Shown: positions 4,576 to 8,603 of the stretch, one piece after another
Layout of the letters: each line of letters begins with the position of its first letter
Numbering within the stretch: position 1 is the stretch's first letter
Source of the DNA: CBFDCQ01 sp965603355
GTDB taxonomy: Bacteria > Hydrogenedentota > CAZGCA01 > CBFDCQ01
DNA: 8,603 nt
Reading direction: 5' to 3'
Assembly (NCBI GenBank): GCA_965603355.1
Contig: CBFDCQ010000107.1
Location: forward strand, 1-8,603
Position numbers and translations under genes: made by a program
The notes under the pieces: model-generated
Database searches by the model: none
The model's input: the letters and a program-made list of their open reading frames with translations, nothing else
Told to the model about the DNA's origin: nothing

Positions 4576-5532
4576 CTACTGCGCGATTTCGATTATGATC
4601 TTGACAGCGTGGTTCTGTGCGGCTTCCGCCATCGCCTCCACGCCGTCGTCGAGGCCGAACTTGCCGGTTATCAGTGGCTGAACTGCGATCGTGCCGTCAC
4701 GCAGCGCATCGATGGCCGGCTCAAACGGTCCGCACCGTGATCCGATGAGCGTTATCTCGTCGACGACCGCCTGCGCCATGGGAAGGCACGATTCGTCGGC
4801 AACGGTGCTCTTGATAACGACGGTGCCTTCCGGTGTGGCCATCTGAACCGCTTGCCGAAGGCCGTCCGGCGAGCCGGTACAATCGATGACCAAATGCGCG
4901 GCAATGCTCGGCAGTCGGCCCTCGATGTGTGTCTCGATACCGAATCCTTGAGCGAGCCGGAGTCTACCCTCGTGTCTTCCAACGAGAACGACGCGGTCGG
5001 CTCTCGTATTGATAACCTGTGCCACGAGCAGACCGAGCTTACCGTCACCGAGCACGATCGCGGTATCGTCGTGGCGTACATCGACCTGTTGTAAGATCCT
5101 GAACGCTGCGGCAAGCGGTTCGACGAACACGGCCTCATCGTCTGAGACCTCGTCCGGCACCGCGTGCAGGTTGCGTTCCGGCAGAACCAGGTACTCGGCG
5201 AACGCACCGTCCCTTCCCTGTATGCCGAGCACGGTCCGCTCGGGACAGTGCCTTTCCCTGCCTGCCAGACAGAGCTTGCACGTCCCGCACGGACAGTTTA
5301 TCTCGCCGACGACGCGCTGCCCGATGAGTTGGCCGTCTTCCGCGTGCTCAACTACGCCGACAAACTCGTGGCCCGGCACGCCGCGAAAATCCATGTAACC
5401 TTTCACGATCTCGAGGTCGGTGTTACAGATGCCGGCTTTCAGGACGCGCACGAGAGCTTCGCTACGGAGCCTTTCAGGGTGAGGATAATCGCTGGTGACG
5501 CGAACTTGCCCGTCGAAATACAGCGCTTTCAT
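4576..5532 (-). CDS. Zinc-dependent medium-chain dehydrogenase (alcohol dehydrogenase-like)
   Basis: This 318-residue MDR-superfamily enzyme would oxidise an alcohol or polyol, or the reverse, with a nicotinamide cofactor in the cytoplasm; the substrate cannot be read from the sequence. Catalytic zinc ligands are expected at Cys36 (AGICNTD), His55-Glu56 (GHE) and near Glu138 (VEPLAAA). The structural zinc site is CxxCxxC plus Cys at 82, 85, 88 and 96. The Rossmann glycine motif GDGKLG is at 162-167; the second strand ends in Gly185-Arg186-His187 with no acidic residue, which leans towards NADP(H) but is not proof. The protein is slightly shorter than typical 340-350-residue members. Its ATG overlaps the anmK stop codon (ATGA, 5529-5532), so translation is coupled, suggesting a related sugar or amino-sugar alcohol substrate; that is inference. 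Confidence 0.93.
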   Translation of the reverse strand: MKALYFDGQVRVTSDYPHPERLRSEALVRVLKAGICNTDLEIVKGYMDFRGVPGHEFVGVVEHAEDGQLIGQRVVGEINCPCGTCKLCLAGRERHCPERTVLGIQGRDGAFAEYLVLPERNLHAVPDEVSDDEAVFVEPLAAAFRILQQVDVRHDDTAIVLGDGKLGLLVAQVINTRADRVVLVGRHEGRLRLAQGFGIETHIEGRLPSIAAHLVIDCTGSPDGLRQAVQMATPEGTVVIKSTVADESCLPMAQAVVDEITLIGSRCGPFEPAIDALRDGTIAVQPLITGKFGLDDGVEAMAEAAQNHAVKIIIEIAQ

Positions 5533-6680
5533 AGGTCGGTTTCAGTGTTTCCCGGCACGATCTTTCCGAGCACCACGCGCCTCTTGGCGCCGGTGGCCCC
5601 GGTGACGTTGGCCGGGTTGCCGGCAATAGTCTCGTTTGCGAGAATAGCGAAGGCCAGCGCTTCTTTCGCGTCGCAGGAGACGCCGTACTTGTCGCTTTTG
5701 ACGACCGGCACGGGGGAGAACCCGCGTTCGAGTCTCGACACGAGCGTCTCGTTGTGCACTCCGCCGCCGCTCAATATGATCTCCTCGATATCGTGATTGG
5801 AGAACACGAACCTTTTGAACCCGGTGATGATCGCTCGCGCGACAAACTCTGTCATGGTGGCCAGCTTATCCGCGAGCGGCATCCAATCGAAATCCGCCAG
5901 CTCACGCTGCACGAAATTTTCGCCGAAGTTTTCCCAGCCTGCGGTTTTCGGAGGTGGTTTCTGGAAATAGACGTGGGCCAGCAGCCTGTTCAGCAGCCTC
6001 CTGCGGCACCTGCCGCTGGCAGCGAGGCTACCGCACTCGTCCATGCGCGTCTCACCATCGGTACCGACCGCCACAGTCGCGTCTATCACCATGTTACCTG
6101 GGCCGAGATCGAACCCGGCCACGTCCTCGAGCGCCGGAGTGACGACGGTAACGTTGGCTATCCCGCCGATATTGACGGCGGCACGTACGGCATCCTCTTT
6201 TCGCAATAGCAGATAGTCCACGTAGGGTACGAGTGGAGCGCCTTCGCCTCCGGCGGCGATGTCGCGCGGCCGGAAATCCGCCACCGTCGTTATACCTGTA
6301 CGTTCGGCGATGAGGCACGGTTCGCCGAGCTGCAACGTGGATCCCTCGCGTCCCGCCGACCGAGGCAGGTGCGATACGGTCTGGCCGTGCGAACCTATCA
6401 GATGAACATCGGTCGGCGTGAGACCGGCGTCCGCTACCACCTTGAGCGCTGCCTCGGCAAAGAGTTCGCCGAGCACGAAGTTCATCTCGCTTACATCCGC
6501 CACGCCCCACGACGGTATGTCGAACAGGCGCTGCGTGACGGCTTCGGGGTACTGGTGGACGAGGAAATTGACCGTCTCGACGGCGGTGTCGAGCCCGTTG
6601 CCGTCGATTCTGGCGATCACGGCGTCAATTCCGTCCATTGACGTGCCGGACATCAGTCCGACGACCAGTTTCTCATTCAT
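5529..6680 (-). CDS. anmK: Anhydro-N-acetylmuramic acid kinase
   Basis: AnmK opens the 1,6-anhydro ring of anhydro-N-acetylmuramic acid and phosphorylates it with ATP to MurNAc-6-phosphate, salvaging cell-wall sugars in the cytoplasm. From ATG 6680 the protein has 383 residues, close to the usual 370 or so. Hallmarks in order: GLMSGTSMDG (8-17), SHGQTVSH (97-104), DFRPRDIAAGGEGAPLVP (135-152), NIGGIANVT (170-178), FDLGPGN with the expected catalytic Asp191 (190-196), and SGGGVHN (304-310). The longest frame reaches 6818, but that codon lies within the -10 box of the promoter at 6817-6845. A GTG at 6707 has a better Shine-Dalgarno site (TGAGG, 6716-6720, eight bases away) and would add nine residues; the ATG matches family N-termini better, so the start is unsettled between these two. 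It is the first gene of a coupled pair with the dehydrogenase. Confidence 0.96.
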   Translation of the reverse strand: MNEKLVVGLMSGTSMDGIDAVIARIDGNGLDTAVETVNFLVHQYPEAVTQRLFDIPSWGVADVSEMNFVLGELFAEAALKVVADAGLTPTDVHLIGSHGQTVSHLPRSAGREGSTLQLGEPCLIAERTGITTVADFRPRDIAAGGEGAPLVPYVDYLLLRKEDAVRAAVNIGGIANVTVVTPALEDVAGFDLGPGNMVIDATVAVGTDGETRMDECGSLAASGRCRRRLLNRLLAHVYFQKPPPKTAGWENFGENFVQRELADFDWMPLADKLATMTEFVARAIITGFKRFVFSNHDIEEIILSGGGVHNETLVSRLERGFSPVPVVKSDKYGVSCDAKEALAFAILANETIAGNPANVTGATGAKRRVVLGKIVPGNTETDL

Positions 6681-6715
6681 ATCGTTCAAATCCGCGACTG
6701 TTCTCACCGATCCGG

Positions 6716-6720
6716 CCTCA
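6716..6720 (-). promoter_or_regulatory. Possible Shine-Dalgarno site for an upstream anmK start
   Basis: TGAGG on the minus strand lies eight bases before a GTG at 6707, in frame with anmK. The ATG at 6680 has no comparable site. If used, the protein gains nine residues before its conserved N-terminal motif. Confidence 0.4.
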
Positions 6721-6816
6721 GCAGACGATGTTGCGTGATGCCTGACAAGCCATGCGCACAAGACAGGAAGGAAATAATCATGTCCCACACCGAACAGAAA
6801 CCCACATTCCAAGATC

Positions 6817-6845
6817 ATGATACACGGGGGTTCTCAGCCTGTCAA
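6817..6845 (-). promoter_or_regulatory. Near-consensus sigma70-type promoter of anmK and the dehydrogenase
   Basis: Reading leftward, TTGACA (6840-6845, perfect) and TATCAT (6817-6822, one mismatch) are separated by exactly 17 bases. Start is expected near 6810, giving a leader of about 105-130 bases depending on the anmK start. It is the best-matching promoter in the window and rules out the longest anmK frame. Confidence 0.7.
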
Positions 6846-6888
6846 CCGTGATATGGGGATAAACCGTTGGCGATATGCGTGAAGCTAA

Positions 6889-6897
6889 TGCTATAAT
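6889..6897 (+). promoter_or_regulatory. Extended -10 promoter of lptF-lptG
   Basis: TG, one base, then a perfect TATAAT (6892-6897) is a textbook extended -10 element; a weak -35 match TTGGCG (6867-6872) lies 19 bases upstream. Start is expected near 6904, about 75 bases before the chosen lptF start. It lies 44 bases from the divergent anmK promoter's -35 box, so the two transcripts diverge without overlapping. Confidence 0.65.
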
Positions 6898-6964
6898 CTG
6901 GCGCGAGGCAACCCGCACGAAGACGGCGACACAGGTCGAGTTGGAGTGCCGGGACGCAGAGAAT

Positions 6965-6970
6965 GGAAGG
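6965..6970 (+). promoter_or_regulatory. Shine-Dalgarno site deciding the lptF start
   Basis: GGAAGG lies nine bases before the GTG at 6980. The upstream ATG at 6875 has no such site and precedes the promoter's -10 box. Confidence 0.65.
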
Positions 6971-6979
6971 CGCTGGCTG

Positions 6980-8068
6980 GTGAAAACGCTGCAACGGTAC
7001 CTGATCAAAGAGTGCGCGACACCCTTTTTTCTGAGTTACGCGGTCGCGACGTTCATGTTTCTCGTTCGTCAACTTCGCGACGAGGCGGACAGATTCGTTG
7101 AGGTGGGCGCTCAACTGTCCGATGTCGCGAAGATTGTCTTGTTATCAGTACCGTTGGTTTCCGTGTACGTCCTGCCGATAGCGGTGCTTCTGGGCGTTGT
7201 GTTCGGTGTCGCAAGGCTTTCAAAAGACACCGAGATGGTCGCGTTGCGCGCGTCCGGGATACCGCTGAAACAGCTGGCTCCGCCGATGCTGGTGCTGGGA
7301 GCGTTGCTGAGCGGACTCTGTTTCGGTATTGTAGAAGGATTCGGTCCGTCGGCGACTGTCAGGGCAAAACGCGTTCTCTCCGGCGCGATATTGCGTAATC
7401 CCGCTGCTCTGGCCAATCCGGGACAGTGGATGGAGTTCGGCGGGATGAGGATGAAGGTGGAATCGGGCGACCGGGAGACCGGCGCGATGGAAGGTGTCGA
7501 GATCATCCTTTTAGAGGAGGATCAGCCGACGATAGTTGTCAACGCTGCGCGCGGCGCTTTTGAGAAAGGCGCCGACGGTATCCCTGTACTCAAACTCTGG
7601 GACGTCGAGACGCATCAACAGGGCAGAAGCGCCGTCACATGGCTTAAGTCGAGCGCTCTTCCGCTAGATTTCACAGGTGGGTCGGTTATCGAACAACTCA
7701 GCGGCGGCGGTAGAGTAGGTAAACCTGAAGAGATGCGCATTCGGGAACTCGTGCGGGCGCTGTCGGTGGAGTCTCTCCGCGCGAAGAAGCGCAACAAGCT
7801 GCGCAACGAGCTCGGGGAACGTTGTTCGCTACCGTTTGCGTGTTTCTTCTTTGTTCTCATAGGCCTGCCCATAGCGGGAAGAAACGTGAGGGCCGGGAGG
7901 TCCTACGGTCTTGCGCTTGCTTTCCTGACGATTATCGTGTACTACATGCTGCTGATGTTCGGACAGACTCTCGTGGAACGCGAGTGGGTCAACCCGATTC
8001 TTGCCAACTGGCTGCCGAACGTGGTTCTCGGTGTAACGGGACTCGTTCTCTTGACGAGACCAAAATGA
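6980..8068 (+). CDS. lptF: LPS export permease LptF (YjgP/YjgQ family)
   Basis: LptF and LptG form the transmembrane dimer of the LptB2FG ABC exporter, which pulls LPS out of the inner membrane and feeds it to LptC and LptA. From GTG 6980 the protein has 362 residues and begins MKTLQRYLIKE, typical of the family. Transmembrane segments fall near 16-31, 50-77 (probably the second helix with its loop) and 102-119; a periplasmic beta-jellyroll-like domain spans about 125-255; three more helices lie near 284-299, 309-330 and 340-358. Conserved signatures are DTEMVALRASGI (83-94) before the third helix and RNKLRNELGERCSLPFA (271-287) before the fourth. The frame is open from 6875, but the promoter -10 box at 6892-6897 lies inside that extension and GGAAGG precedes the GTG. 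Its stop overlaps the start of lptG (ATGA, 8065-8068). Confidence 0.93.
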   Translation: MKTLQRYLIKECATPFFLSYAVATFMFLVRQLRDEADRFVEVGAQLSDVAKIVLLSVPLVSVYVLPIAVLLGVVFGVARLSKDTEMVALRASGIPLKQLAPPMLVLGALLSGLCFGIVEGFGPSATVRAKRVLSGAILRNPAALANPGQWMEFGGMRMKVESGDRETGAMEGVEIILLEEDQPTIVVNAARGAFEKGADGIPVLKLWDVETHQQGRSAVTWLKSSALPLDFTGGSVIEQLSGGGRVGKPEEMRIRELVRALSVESLRAKKRNKLRNELGERCSLPFACFFFVLIGLPIAGRNVRAGRSYGLALAFLTIIVYYMLLMFGQTLVEREWVNPILANWLPNVVLGVTGLVLLTRPK

Positions 8069-8603
8069 AGCTGATAGACCGGTATATAGTATCAAGGCTG
8101 GTGATGTGGCTTGCCGTCATCCTTCTGGCGGTTGCGCTGCTGTATGTGCTGATAGACCTGACCACACGTACTCGCACGGACATCATCGAGTACGATGCAC
8201 CGGCGAAGATGGTCGTCCTGTACTACCTGAACTTTCTTCCGCTGATACTCCTGCAGATGGCGCCGGTGGCGTATCTGATTGCGTCCCTGTTCGTTTTGGG
8301 CAATTTTGCGCGGAACAACGAGTACACCGCGCTGCTGGCGGGCGGTGTCAGCCTGTACAGGTTCGCGATCGCCCCGATCGTGCTGAGCGCTACGGTCGCG
8401 GTTTGCGCTCTTTGCCTTGGCGAGTTTGTGCTGCCTCAGGCCGCGCAACGAGCGGAATTCCTGGAAGAAACCTACCTGGAAGGCGGCAAATCCGCACGCG
8501 TAATCTCGATGGCATGGTCGCGACCCGATCTTGGTCGGACTTATGTCATACGCAGGTACGATGCGGAAGCGCGGTTGGGCGAGGAGATCATGATCACTAA
8601 ACG
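8065..8603 (+). CDS. lptG: LPS export permease LptG, 5' part (runs off the window)
   Basis: The frame is open from ATG 8065 to the window end, giving 179 complete codons of a protein that usually has about 360 residues. It begins MKLIDRYIVSRL, the usual start of this family, and shows transmembrane segments near 12-32, 60-80 and 100-122 followed by the beginning of the periplasmic domain. EYTALLAGGVSLYRF (about 93-107) matches the conserved cytoplasmic loop before the third helix, the counterpart of EMVALRASG in LptF. The 4-bp overlap with lptF indicates coupled translation and balanced synthesis of the two subunits, which work as a heterodimer with the ATPase LptB. Naming it lptG rather than a second lptF copy rests on gene order and general pattern. 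Confidence 0.9.
   Translation, partial: MKLIDRYIVSRLVMWLAVILLAVALLYVLIDLTTRTRTDIIEYDAPAKMVVLYYLNFLPLILLQMAPVAYLIASLFVLGNFARNNEYTALLAGGVSLYRFAIAPIVLSATVAVCALCLGEFVLPQAAQRAEFLEETYLEGGKSARVISMAWSRPDLGRTYVIRRYDAEARLGEEIMITK

Noticed and set aside
6681..6818. Longer anmK start at 6818
   Set aside because: The ATG lies within the -10 box of a near-consensus promoter and family N-termini begin near 6680; a GTG at 6707 is the only serious alternative.
6875..6979. Longer lptF start at 6875
   Set aside because: An extended -10 promoter lies inside the extension, and the GTG at 6980 has a ribosome binding site and gives the standard LptF N-terminus.

Overview
The window looks like part of a Gram-negative bacterial chromosome of moderately high GC. 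The right end carries lptF and lptG, the inner-membrane permease pair that extracts lipopolysaccharide, so the cell has an LPS-type outer membrane. Extended Shine-Dalgarno sites and sigma70-like promoters are easy to see. Nothing in the window fixes the phylum. An uncultured lineage (for example in or near the PVC group) is a guess based on the secreted formylglycine-generating-enzyme-like protein and the many structured intergenic repeats.

Left half (1 to about 4090) is accessory. Positions 1-393 hold no convincing gene but several strong inverted repeats. Two leftward genes follow, probably one operon: a cytoplasmic helical protein of unknown function (1211-2017) and a membrane protein with a coiled coil (394-1161). 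Next, also leftward, is a secreted FGE-sulfatase/SUMF1-domain protein without catalytic cysteines (2373-3461). About 1.3 kb of intergenic DNA around these genes is highly organised. Five copies of one leftward promoter motif (TTGCNN, 17-18 bp, TANNAT) are spaced through it. Two stand ahead of the protein genes. The other three stand directly ahead of three copies of a long hairpin element. The mismatches in the hairpin stems mostly become G-U pairs only if the leftward strand is the RNA. This suggests an undescribed family of small structured RNAs, each unit with its own promoter, placed upstream of accessory protein genes. This is the most interesting part of the window.

Right half (4092-8603) is ordinary coding DNA. 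A small single-pass membrane protein of unknown function (4092-4574) converges on a leftward, translationally coupled pair: anmK (1,6-anhydro-N-acetylmuramic acid kinase, muropeptide recycling) and a zinc-dependent medium-chain dehydrogenase. A near-consensus promoter drives that pair. Diverging from it, an extended -10 promoter drives lptF and lptG, which overlap by 4 bp; lptG runs off the window end. Several genes are best started well inside their longest open frames, as shown by Shine-Dalgarno positions and by promoters lying inside the longer versions.
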